From Rhopalosiphum padi (lineage: Eukaryota; Arthropoda; Insecta; Hemiptera; Aphididae), in assembly GCF_020882245.1 (NCBI RefSeq), contig NC_083597.1, positions 1,708,581 to 1,772,580 of the forward strand: a DNA stretch of 64,000 nt, given 5' to 3'. Positions 37,801-50,072 of this stretch are shown one piece after another. Within the stretch, counting starts at the first letter, position 1. Every line of letters starts with the position of its first letter. The position numbers were made by a program, and so were the translations under genes. Under the pieces are notes generated by a model. That model was not told the origin of the DNA, ran no database searches, and saw only the letters and a list, made by a program, of their open reading frames with translations.

Positions 37801-40800
37801 TATTGTTAAAAGTTGTCTTAAAGAATTGAATTTACGGGCACTTTAGTTTCTATACAATATTTTACAATACTCAAGAATTATTAAAAAAAAAAAAAAAAAT
37901 AGTTATGTATTGAAAATGATAAATTATTATTTTAAAAATAGGTATCGAAATGTGAAAGGCTCACTAAATTCTATATATTTACATAAATAAATTTATCGAC
38001 ACTATTTATTATTATATGGACACCAATGGCCAACATTTATTTCACGTAATGAATTGCGATTTCACCACATGATTTATGGACTTATGCAGGAGACTTAACA
38101 GGGCGCTAAGATCAACAAAATTTTAGGTTAAAAAACATGTTCACTTACTTTTAACTGTACGTTGGTCGTTGACCCCTGCAATTGTCGTATTATATATTTT
38201 TCAATAGTTGTACTTAATTTATTACTAGAAATCCCACGCCAATTTATTAAATTATTTAGTACAAGTTTTCAAGGTTCTCCCGGACTCCGGAGAAAAGTTA
38301 TTGTCGTTATTTCGCAACAATCAAAAGTGGTATATTGAAACAGGACCACTATTTTATATTTCTTTCAAACCGTATTGCAATAATAATCAGAAAATCGTTA
38401 CCAAGAGTTTTTAATACATACTATGTCAAAATTAAATGTATCAATTGCCTTATAAGAAGCATAATTGTAGTAGTATACATTTTTTTAATTACACAGATTA
38501 TCTTTATTATTTATTATTTGTATCGATATATAAACAAGGTTGTTATTATAATAATTATTATGCTCAAATTTGCTTAAAATATTTGATGATATAAATAATT
38601 AAAGTCCTATGTTTAATAATAATTCGATATAATATGTTCATAGCGTTGTAATGCCTTGTGAGTTATGACATACCACATACAGTGTTCTATAAACGTTATT
38701 CCGATGATAAAAATATATCACAGTGTTTGGGGGCGGAAAATAAAAAATGTGTCCTGGGACGATTTGAAGTCTGACTTCGTGCAATAATAATAGCTGAATG
38801 ATGCCGATAAAACGAAATGTTCGTTTTTATTGACAACCACGTAGTACACGAATCGCGAATCGAATCGAATCTGTGCAATAACGTAATGTATAATAATTTA
38901 ACGAAAATGTTTACCATACGCTTAACGAGCGCTGCTAAAACGACGTGTTACGACTATTTAAGCCACCGGAAAACGTTCCAAACAATATCTACCACAGTCG
39001 CGATGATTCAGCAGCGTGTGATACACCGGCGTTAAATACGCGAATAAATGAAAATTATTATCGCTTACGTATACGATCGGCATACGATAATATACTTATC
39101 TAAATCGTTTTCGTTTATGGGAGTCTGTAATGGCGTGAAAATTGCATGTACGTACTATATGTAGATTGTAGGTGAATCGCGTTAAAAATAAAGTCCAAGG
39201 AAAAGGAGTCTCCTGAGTTTTGGTCAAAAAGTCTAAAGCATAAAAGTACCCAGTATAACGACTATTGTAGAAAATTCAGTATTCTTAATACTTTTAAAAT
39301 TTATTTGAATATAAACGACTCCTTATGAGCTATGGCAAACCGATTTAATTTTGTCATAAAAAATTTACAAGATAATAATATTTCATGAAAATGATTTATT
39401 ACATTAAAAGTGTTGTATATCAGCAGAGTATTTTAAAAGTAACGACGATGACGACACTATTCCTTGGTCAATTACAGGTATTTGATTTTCCTGTTATATT
39501 TCCATCGTTTTGTTTTCACCAATAACGTATATAGGTAGTATTACTAGGTAGTGCACGTAAGATTACAATATTACGTGAATAATTCTTCCACAATAATTTT
39601 GGTGCTTCTTTTGTTTGCTTCGAAGATTTTTGCTAATTTATTCGACATAAACAAATTAAAAAGATTTAAATGTACCTACTACTTATATATTAGGAACTAA
39701 CAAAACTTTGAACTCTATACTGACAAAATGACAACTGTTGGGTTCTAGGTACAAAAACACTGTAAAATATGAGCAACATAGGTACCAAGTATAATACTTT
39801 TATTGGCTATATAAAATCGATAACTTTTTAAATACTATTTGATTTGTGTGTAAATACATACGTAAACTGCGCCCAAATTTTCATCCATGTCAAAAAGGTA
39901 TAATGTATACTGCACCGTTCATTACTACGGTATACCATTTTTAAACCCAAAAAGTGTACCTGAGTATTTTGTAGATTATCAAACTATTTTATGAAATTAA
40001 AGCCTGACAACGAAAGAGTGACACGATTTGCGGATTATTAAGTAGATGTTTATATTATATAAGTTAAGATGAAATTCAAAAAAATTCAAATAGAAACATA
40101 TATTAAACTAAATAGTATAAATAAACCCATTAATATCAAAAACCAATACTCAAATACTCAATACTCTAAAACCAAAAAAAGTGAGAAATTGTAATTTTTA
40201 GATTTGTTATTTTGTAATTGTTTGATTTTGCAAAAATATAACCATACAATTTTTAAAGTTTATCTGGGGACAGTTTCATGTCACATTTTTGCACTTAATA
40301 AGAACTTGGGTGCCGTTTACAATCGCCAGTGTGTGACATAATATAGTAGGTAATCTAAAAATAGACATTGTTGCGTGGTTCCAAAATTTGAGCAACGTTT
40401 CAAGCCTAAATATAAGAGTTATAGTAGTAGTAGTTATGCAAATATTGGAAATAAATATGTATAAAAATAAGTAATATTATTGATATTTTAGTATCTACAA
40501 AAATATAATTATTCATTTCGCCAGGTAAATCATTTAATTAAAATAAAATTTAAATATTAATAAATTGGAGCGTTAAATTGTTCAACGTATTAGATATCTA
40601 CATTATTTATTAAATTAATTTAAGTAAACTTTTTCAATTTTACCTGATTAATGATTATATTATACGGGACTTTTTATCATGGACTTTTTTTTGCAAGATT
40701 TTTTTTTTCACCTCAAACTTTTTGGTAGTCTGACGTCGCAGGTACGCCAAAAACGACGTTTAAATTTTTTTCTTTTTTCCAACGATATTCATTTACGTCG

Positions 40801-42665
40801 TTTAATGTAATATCGATGTTATATGTAAAATGTTTAAAAAAAATGCTCGCGTTGCATATATTTAGATGACAAAATAGAAAATAGGACACGTCATCTGCAG
40901 CACACATTCTCACGGTGATGATCTATAGCTGAACATAATATATTATTATACTCATGACGACGACAATAGCGTACAATAATATAATAATATGTGATTTTTG
41001 TGCCACGTGTAATAATATCATAGACATATTATGTCAATAACCAAATAGTAAGCATAATATTTAGGCAGCGTTCGGATTCCAGAAATCATTCAATTGCAGC
41101 CAACACGCATTATTGTCATTTATTATAGTCCACACTTCTCTTCGAACTACCTATGGAATCCGCCGGTTTTAGAATACCTATTTTAGTTCATAAATTTGGG
41201 ATAAACATTGTTTTATTATTATTTAACAATAAACTATTTTTTGAAAACCATTTATTTTTGTTAATCCTAAATTCGCTTTCCCCTCAATCTCACACAAAAT
41301 TACATCTACAAAAAATAATACTATACATGTCTTCTGTTAAATCTGATTAAATCGTTTATGTAGAATATTTGAAATAAAATAAGTTCTATAATATTATTCT
41401 TTTCGTTATAAAAGTTCTTATTGTTTAGAAATCAGTAATATTTTTATTTATTTTATTGGCTTGTAGCTTATTGTATAAATATTTGCATGATATTCCAGAA
41501 ATTGATAAATATATTCCAAAGGCAATATTGAAAATTGAGAAACTTTATATTATTTTTATATTTATTTATTTTGATAACATTTTATTCATTTTAAAAGTTA
41601 TAAAAATATTTAAAATGTTATAATACATTTTAAAAAAAAATTTGACAATTTGGTTGGTTTTTATAAAATAATAAAATTTTGAATCATAATTTAGAACAAT
41701 TTATTTACTTTTTCCTAAAACGAATTAAATTTGGTAAGCGCGAATATGAAAATGTTTGTATATTTAAGGAATTATAAAATATTTTAGATATTATAACAAC
41801 ATTTAAATAATATGCCTAGCTATAATACAATCTATATGGTATGTGTGGGGATCTGCTTAAAAAAATTACCGGGAACCACCTAATGTGGTTCAGATAATTC
41901 TAATTAAAAATATGCTGAAATATTATTAGACAAATAGTTATATCACAGACATTAAAATAAAATATTAACTTTTGAACAATTATATGAAAAATTTAGATTA
42001 TCTATAGAAATATATTAAAATAAAACAAATTTTAAATTTAAAAATAATAAAAATTAGGAAAATTACGAATGAAAATATAATACTTATTAAACCAATTATT
42101 ACTATATTAATGCAAAAAAAATCATATTTTAGACAATTAGTTAATACTTAATTAGAACTAAGTATTTAAAGATGAACTGAGTAGTGGACCAACATTTTGC
42201 AGGGTACCCCAACCCCTGTATACCACTCTTTTCTTCGCTTATTTAAACTTTAAATACTTTTAACGCTTTTATATATTTTTTTTTTTTAAATGTAAATGTA
42301 AATGTGATTGCTGTATGTCGGTCATAAGAATCGGTCGAAAAAAGCTGGTCGTTTTTTTAGGATAGCCACTCAATATCTTATAGGATTTATTTTAAAATAA
42401 ATTGAATGTAAATAGAAAACTTATGACTTATGTTATTCTATTAAAATATTAGCTCTGTACGCCACGCTGAGTCTGCAATACCGCCAATACCGTATGGTTA
42501 TTGGTTGGTATAATAATGTGGTTCGTATTATTTATTTAATATTATAAAAACTATAACACTATATATACACACAGCAGTCATTGTTTGCGATCTGTAACAA
42601 TAATAATTAACATTATACTTACCTAATATTTATAATTTATATATTATAATGTTTTAATTCGTTGT
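34893..42665. other. Intergenic AT-rich sequence
   Basis: No supported gene. A 17-A run lies at 37883-37899. A CpG-rich patch at about 38690-39130 gives overlapping open frames on both strands without recognisable domains. Near 42235-42275 a TTTAAACTTTAAATACTT block resembles the arm of MITE family A. A TTTATT at 42531-42536 is AATAAA on the minus strand and suits the end of the gene at 42666. Confidence 0.35.
34944..35079. promoter_or_regulatory. Cluster of three CACGTG E-boxes
   Basis: CACGTG occurs at 34944-34949, 34965-34970 and 35074-35079, each preceded by GCA or AGC-like bases (TAGCACGTG, TTGCACGTG, TAGCACGTG). The context also repeats a CCAGCACC word. It may be a bHLH-binding cluster or part of a decayed repeat; no adjacent gene supports a function. 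Confidence 0.3.
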
Positions 42666-44081
42666 TTAAGCATTGACGACAGTCTCTATCCACTCGTCCA
42701 TTCGGGACACGTTGCAAGTATACAATTTTTTCAATTTTTCCAACGCCAAAGTCCTGTTACGTAATGTCCACGTAGATGCCATCGAGTTGATGTACAATAA
42801 TTGACAATCAAAAAACTGCCGGACTCGTGTCAAGTAGGCCTGAACGGAATCCGCGATCAATCGCCACTTGTCGTCCGTTTGTCGATCACCGCTGCAGAAC
42901 AATATCCGCACACTCTCATTCCTCAACGCGGTAAACTCTCTGTTTAACTTTTTATTCTCTCTTCCCATCGTAACTTTGTAATCCTCTTTAATTTCAATCC
43001 CCTTCGCCAAACAAAATAAAAATCATAAAAATGTCATATGAAATGTATAGTATTGAGTATATATTGTATTTCTTGCAGATAATTAATTTTGTGGTTATAG
43101 TTATTATAACATAATAGTTTTAATATTATTGACAGGTATCGACTTTTTAATAATAAAAAAAAATGTTGTTTGTCTGGTCTAGACAATATATTAGGTAAAT
43201 TGACGTTTTGTAATACCCAAATAATAACTATATATAACCATAGATATAATTTTATCTTATGATATTATTTATCGAGCTAAAATAAATTATAAAAAATATT
43301 TTATTGATTAATTTGTATAAAAAGTCATGAATAATTTTGCAAGTGAACTATTTGATACTCATTTTACCTAAATATTATAATATAATATTTTAATTCTGAA
43401 AAATCGGCATCATTTATGATTCAAAATAATATTAATTTTAACGTTATATGTTAAATAATATATTGTGTCAAACTAAATAACAATAAGAAAAAGAATATAG
43501 TCTGAATGAGTTCGTATATTCCAACATGTAATTTTGAAACAATAAATGTTTGGAATTCGGTATAGTAAAATGTTATCAACGTTTGATTATATTAATTATT
43601 TATCGTAGTTTCCGGATATGATTAAATTATTATTAATTGATAAATTCAAAATTACGATTTTTCTAACAATATAAATATTCAATTTTCAATCCCAATATAG
43701 ATTCATCAAATCATTAGATTATAATTTTCTTAACTTTCCTAAAGTTTTGGGAAGATTTAAATTCCTATGACTACCCAACTGCTATATACATCTTATTAGT
43801 CAAGTACTCACTTTGATCGCTCGCTTCAGACAAGCATTCTCAGCTCGATACTCGTTCGTCGTCGTCCGCGGCTTCTCCTTGCAATCGGTCAACTGAAATT
43901 TGCTTAACCGCCGGAATACTTGGTCCAATACGGTTCGGTCCAAGCACGTTGGCGGCGGCAACTTCCGCTGTTTTGCGGCATCTGAAAAAAAATAACGTTG
44001 CGCGTGTTCGTCTCTTACGCATTTGAATGGCGACCACGCCGATAGACTGTCCGTCGAATCGGTTCGCTGTAAAGAATGCAT
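42666..44081 (-). CDS. Unrecognised two-exon gene, 201-residue coiled-coil protein
   Basis: Exon 1 is 44081-43812 (90 codons from an ATG with an in-frame stop two codons upstream). Exon 2 is 43001-42666 (111 codons plus TAA). The intron (810 bp) is GT-AG, donor AAA|GTGAGT and acceptor GCGAAG|GGG, and keeps the frame. The protein is soluble-looking, with no signal peptide or membrane segment. Residues about 78-125 are charged and heptad-like (EYRAENACLKRA..RENKKLNREF), so a coiled coil is likely. A block YINSMASTWTLRNR (160-173) and a tail MDEWIETVV (191-199) look conserved, because the first recurs in the copy at 54.65 kb. Base composition is clearly GC-richer than the flanks. I do not recognise a family and propose no function. 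A TTTACAG just inside the ATG could instead be a 3' splice site of an upstream exon, so the start is uncertain. Confidence 0.65.
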
Positions 44082-45889
44082 TTTTTAGTTCAGAATATCT
44101 AAATAGATAACGACTGATATAAAAATCGTACACGATAAAACGAATTGAAATCCGTTAAAATTCAGTTAGTCAATATTACAATATGCGTTGCAGCCGCAAA
44201 AGATTGTTATGGTAACCAAAAATTAAAACAGCCGAAATTTATAACTAATCACAAAAGTAGGTACGTGTTTTGGTCCCACTTGATGCTGGTGATAATAACG
44301 GTTTTCATTATCATATGATGCATGGTTTACGCTTTTTTTTATCAATCGTATTATTTTATATTATTTATATAATTTATATACTTTATTACTTTATAGAATT
44401 TTAAAATAGAATAATAAAATTTAACTACGTTTATTTATTATCACAATATTATAATTTATATTTTAATGTATATTTATGTATAGTATAATATTTAATATTA
44501 ATATTATGTGTGTATATTATATTACTATTGTAATTTATTACTTATTAGTTATTACTATTATTTATTGCTAAATGCAAAGTTAATTTATAAAAACATTTTA
44601 TGTTACTTTTTATAAGTTCATAATACTAACTTGTGTGGTTTTTTTGTAGAAAGATGTGTAGTTAGAACTTGAATCATAGATATTGATTTCCATCAATTTC
44701 CTAAACACGCTTATTAAATGTACTGATCAAATTAACACGTTTAGAATCAGAAATTTTGTAAGAACATAGTAACTTTTGTCGTGTCAAGATAATTCTATGG
44801 TGAATTAGTAGCGTTATTTCATTTTGTAATCAGAGAAAGCAATAGTTTTTATCAACCTATATGTATATTTGAAAATAATCGCATCGCCCACAAGCTAGTT
44901 TCAACTATTTTTATCTCTAAATAATTCACCTATTGTATAACTATATATGTTTGAAGAAAAATAGTCTCATTTATGGTTTGCAAAAAAATATGTGGGTAGC
45001 TAAATAAGAATGGTACCTACCTCAGTGGCATAATTTAAGGTTTATCTTTTCAAGTTTGCTAGATTAAATTAGATTATAAAATACAACCTTTTTTTATAAC
45101 GTAATTGAAAAAATTATATTTCTTCTGTAAGGTATAATGGTTTTTGTTTAAGAAATTATGGATAAATTTAAAATCGTTTTATTTTTCGAATTCCAATTGT
45201 ATCGGAAGAATTATAAAAAGTCTATGATATATTTGAATGAGCAAACTGTAAATAATAATTATTATTGTAATTAGCAAAATATTTAAAAAAAAAAATTTAC
45301 TAACACTTATTACCGTGTTTAGAATTTGTTCATTTGCACAATTATATATAGAGAGAAATATAAAAGATGGTAGAAATGTATTAAATATTCAAAACTTGAT
45401 ATCATTTTTAATTACAGTTTGAAGGTAGGTAGAATAGCAAATTGGATTTAGTTTATACTTTAGAAAAATTGAAATTAAAAATTCTCAGTATACTTTTTTC
45501 TATTCGGGAAAAACAAACAAAAGAATTAATGAAAATCAGCAATTTTTACAGTAAACTAGATTTTGATTTAATGGAATTTTTTAATTCAAAACCAATAACC
45601 CCAGAGACTTGAAATTTTCACAAAGTATTTATATTATCATTTTCTATCTATGGTATAAGCGGAGAAGAATTACGTGTTTTTGGAAATATTTCTTAATGCG
45701 CATTCTGGCTGTACCTACATTATAATAAGCAATAACACTAATAACACACAATACAACATTGTCTATATAATATACATCACAATATGAGAATCTCGTGCAA
45801 ATCGTATAAGTCCATTATTGGTTCGGAACGAACGTTCATAATAAGTAACGACAATAATATAATAATAAACACAATGGCAACGCTAATAG
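44082..45889. other. Intergenic AT-rich sequence upstream of the 201-residue gene
   Basis: No supported gene. CAGTGGCATAATTTAAGG at about 45024 resembles a transposon-end word seen elsewhere in the window. Confidence 0.35.
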
Positions 45890-46700
45890 TGCGTGTCATC
45901 CTAAGCCCGACGTGCCCGGATCGGTCGGCGGCGGTCACGACACGAATCGTCGCAGACGAAAGATCTCATTGACAAGTAGTATTGCGGCGGAATAAGAGGA
46001 AGTAAAAAAAAAATAAAACAATTATACAATAATAATTGCATTTTCTGAGATCGCCAGAAACGGCAGAAACAATAATATAAACGCGACCGACAGCAACCCC
46101 AAACGGCGGTCAATTTCATTGTCGCGCGGATAAGGAATAATAATAATGATATAATATAATATAATAGGAGAAAAGAAAAGAAAAACGTAATGGAATTCCG
46201 AAGGACACGGAACGTAATAATACGCGCGTACGCACATCTCTTATATTCAGATGTGCATCGTGTCTGCGGTGATGTCGGTGCAATGTACGTGTATACATAG
46301 AGACAGGTACACAACGCCCAAGTAAATTAAATTATTGTTTTTCTTTTCGGGTCTCTGTGTGTGTGTGTGTGTGTGTGCGTAACACAATACGGCAAGGATT
46401 TGTTATTCGTAGTGCGCGTAATGCGCGGAATATTATTGACTCGTCGTGAATTGCCCGCGGCGATATAGCAATAGAGAGAGAGACGTGAAATAACATTATA
46501 TTTTGTGTATATTATGGAAAACATGAAGGGACAATATCGTACACCGCAGCAAGTCGTATACTACACCCGTGAAATAATAATATTTTTTAATGACATCGTC
46601 ACAGTGAAGTTGCGCGGGACGTTTGCGGTTCGTCGCGATCGCGATTGGACGTCGTCCAATGACATTTTGAAATCGGAGAGGTTTCGCGCCGTTATGGCAT
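45890..46700 (-). promoter_or_regulatory. CpG-rich island, candidate promoter region
   Basis: Several CpG-dense stretches (CCGGATCGGTCGGCGGCGG near 45917, GCGCGTACGC near 46222, CGCGGGACG near 46612) contrast with the flanks. It lies about 1.8 kb upstream of the minus-strand gene at 44081 and could be its promoter or first exon, or that of an unseen gene. Open frames here are dominated by Phe/Leu/Tyr or microsatellite sequence and are not convincing. Confidence 0.25.
46356..46377 (+). repeat. (TG)n microsatellite, 11 units
   Basis: A TG dinucleotide run inside the CpG-rich island. Confidence 0.95.
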
Positions 46701-49700
46701 AACGTTATTATACATATTATTATATTATATTTCTATCCAATTTTCTATTCTATAACGAATACCACCTACCTTCATGTTGATATTTGCATACCTCTGAAAG
46801 TCAGAGCGAAAAAGGTTTTGTATTTGTTTTATTCGTCGTATACGTCATCACAGACGATTGCCAAAAAGTAAGCTTTATGTTCGTCGTTATAATGTTAAAT
46901 GTTTACCGTAGTTACTTTTGATGAAATCAATAATATTATATTATTATGAATGGTGAGTACACATAAATTAAATTGTAAGTTGATAAGTTAGGTACAATAC
47001 CATACATTCATGATTATACGTAAACTGTGCCAAAAATGTAATAAAAAAAAGAAAAGAATTTTGAGATTCAAAAAAAATTTTTATCGATTGCTCTGAACTA
47101 GGTATATTAAAAATACTAGTATATCATTATATCATTTAATATTATTCAAAATTAAACAGTTTTTAACTATCTGTTATAAAAGCAACGAATCAAAAAAATT
47201 ATTAATCGTCTATTTTAAATAAAGATAATTTATTAAGATTAATTTTTATCATAGATAGACATATTTTGTACAGGAAAAATTTTAAATATTAATATATAAG
47301 GTATACTTAACTTTTTATAATAAAATATGTGAACGGTGAATATATTCGATATGCGTTTTTGTAATGATATTTTCCTGGCACAATAATATTGTCGTATACT
47401 TATAATTGCTGATAAATTCACCGATGTAAAATGGCGGACAGTGTATAATATAAACCTTTTTCGTAATACGGGATTTCATACGTTAAATTCATTTTATTTT
47501 TTTTGAAATTTTTCTAAATTATATGAATTCTACAATTATATAAAACTGACAATAAATAGTACAAAATGTACAACGGTTATTGTTTGTAATGCTCACCCCC
47601 TAACACATGTGTAGTAGTGATGTCAACCCAAGATTGATCGAGAACAAGACAAAAATGTCTTAAATTTCAAGATGTATGCATAAAAATATATCGAATAGAT
47701 TAGATTTAAAATGTATTTAAACTACAATAAAATCAATACATATAATAAAATAAATATAAAATTCACAAAAATATTTGTATGTGTTATGATTCTATTGGCT
47801 GTGTAAAATATTCTGTAAAAAAATGTGTGTTTTAAATTTATTTTTGATGAGCTTACAAGCAAACCTCATGGTATTTTAAATATTATTATTTTAGTATTGA
47901 TTTTTATTTTTATTGAATAATATTGGTTTTGCATTACATCTATTTCTTCAGTAAAAAAAATCCTGTCGTTTATGGTGTACCTAAATTGCCTATCTATTAC
48001 GCCGTGTTATGTAACTACAGTATATCTGGAAATTATTATTCGTCGTACTTATATGGAAATGTTGTGCAAAATAAAATCCCATCAATTATTGACATAAATA
48101 AAATAAAATATTTCATAAATGGGTCGGTGCAACATCAATTATTATATAGTATCTTTGATAGATAACAAAAAAGTTTTTATATCATTTTTTCTTAGTGTTT
48201 TCATGTTTTATTCGTTTTTACGTCCAAAGCGATTTCATTCCTCTATGCCTTTTTTCTCCACACTAAATCCACCATCATATACTACTTACCTTACTAGCAC
48301 ACTGCTATAGTTTCGTAGCACTCTCAAGATACGGACGTGTGGAGGCAACACTATAATATATCTAGCACGCAAGCCGAATATTCAAGTGTAATATATATTT
48401 ATAGTTCCTTTGACTCGAGTTTCCCATTACCGACAATCTTCTCGAAACACAAGGCGTTACAAACAATATTACTGCACACGTTTACACAATGTGTACGCCG
48501 TTCTTACAACAATATGGCAGCCATTTCGACCAGTGACGAATATTAATTGATATCGAGTACATGATGTATACCAGTCATGAACATGCCATCATCACCTTAC
48601 TCGCCACAAAATGGTCTGGATATTTTTAAAGACGATTTTTGCCACGAGATTATACCACGGTTTTTAACGACTGCGGTGAAAATAAATAAATTGCTTCTGT
48701 AGATGTGAAAACGTGTTAAACGAGGTTTTACGAGTGATATTGGTACGTTTTTATACAGCTCTACTGGATTTATGTGTACTAATAGTACAGGTCGTTGAAC
48801 GTGAATTATCGTTGTAAGAAATGTTTTTATTGCGCAAAAACTTTTATTCGGAAATTGTTCAATGCACAAAATGTTGCATTATATTATAGCAGCGCAGTCT
48901 TAAATAAAACAATATATTATAATTTTATACCAATATTATTACAATCAATAAACTATCGTCATGACGAACCATAGTGAAAACAGTAAAAATTATACTATAT
49001 AATAAAATTATTATAGTTTTGAAAACGAAGCGCCACGCGTCGAATTTCGCATGATATTTAATGTAGGTTATTGCTACACTGTGTTTTGTCGCCCGAGGAC
49101 TTGTGGTTCGTCCGATTTTATCGTACAAACGATTTGTGTGCGTGAACCGGTCAAATGCGTTGAATTCAAAGGAAATAAACAAATTTATCCTAACATCAGC
49201 TATATGAGCATAAGAGATCGAATAAAACATCAAACGTATCACAAATCGTGTCAGAAACAGAAAAACACAGAAACTTGGTGTTTAAACAATGTTTAATATA
49301 ATTTAGAAAAAAAAATCGTAGCATTTAATTTACCTGCTGAAGAGTAAACCTCTTTTTAAAATTTTTACTTTTACTTTTTACTCTATTTAAAATTGGTAAA
49401 ATAAATACAAATAATGATATTAGTGAATTGTATTTTAATAAAACTAAAGTTAACGATAATTTTAATAATATTCGCTTAATAACAAACGCTTTAAATGTAT
49501 CAATGACGTGTATTAGTGAAGTGGCTGATGACTGATAGGTAAATCCTCCCTTCGTGAATTTTAGCAGTGCTATATGATTTCATGGATAATTTATTATCTA
49601 AACCATATTTATGATAATTATTAATTATACTTGTATAATATGTATACGTATATTAAATTGTCAGTTGTTTTGTCGGATTTATAACTTGATTAAAACATAA

Positions 49701-49842
49701 TATCTTAATATGGGTCAACAAATATTCACTGAATTAGCTTTCTTAAATACACATCGAGGTATTGATTGGAAATGGAAATTCAAGCAACCACAGACCGATT
49801 TGCAAATAAAAAACATCATTTATGAGTAGTTTGTGTGTAACA
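46701..49842. other. Intergenic; several open frames without recognisable domains
   Basis: Open frames at 48597-48869 (-), 48925-49242 (-) and 49051-49296 (+) overlap slightly GC-richer sequence. The first ends at a GA|GTAAGG donor-like site. None shows a known domain or a paired acceptor, and two lie on opposite strands of the same DNA, so they are not called as genes. Confidence 0.35.
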
Positions 49843-49850
49843 ATATAGAG
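49843..49850 (+). repeat. Target site duplication, left copy (ATATAGAG)
   Basis: An 8-bp direct repeat immediately outside the left end of the hAT element, identical to 52217-52224. It fits both hAT target patterns nTnnnnAn (Ac group) and nnnTAnnn (Buster group). Confidence 0.95.
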
Positions 49851-49866
49851 CAGGGGTCTCCAAACT
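49851..49866 (+). repeat. hAT terminal inverted repeat, left
   Basis: CAGGGGTCTCCAAACT, the exact complement of 52201-52216. It starts with the CAG typical of hAT ends. Confidence 0.95.
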
Positions 49867-50072
49867 TTTTTATTGAAGGGCCACAAAAAATATCAAATGC
49901 TCTTAGCGGGCCAAAAGTTTATTAACACATATAATTTTTAATTTTATCAAAATATAGGTATACAAATATAAGTTAACTTTAAATCTTTTTATAAAATATT
50001 GTCTACAATATACTTAAATATAATTGGTATAAATTTAAATGATTACATTGTAATTTTAATAATTTTTTTTTT

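Noticed and set aside
43840..44133. Alternative frame and a possible 37-bp intron (GTAAGAG..TTTTTTTTCAG) inside exon 1 of the 201-residue gene
   Set aside because: An intron of 37 bp is shorter than usual for insects and its removal would shift the frame; the uninterrupted frame joins exon 2 correctly.
45901..46314. 137-codon minus-strand frame, and a 71-codon frame with a signal-peptide-like GLLSVAFILLFLPFLAISENA segment
   Set aside because: The composition is low-complexity, no credible start lies near the hydrophobic segment, and the frame stops just after it.
48925..49296. Opposed open frames on both strands (105 and 81 codons)
   Set aside because: Both strands cannot readily be coding; no domain, splice pair or polyadenylation context.
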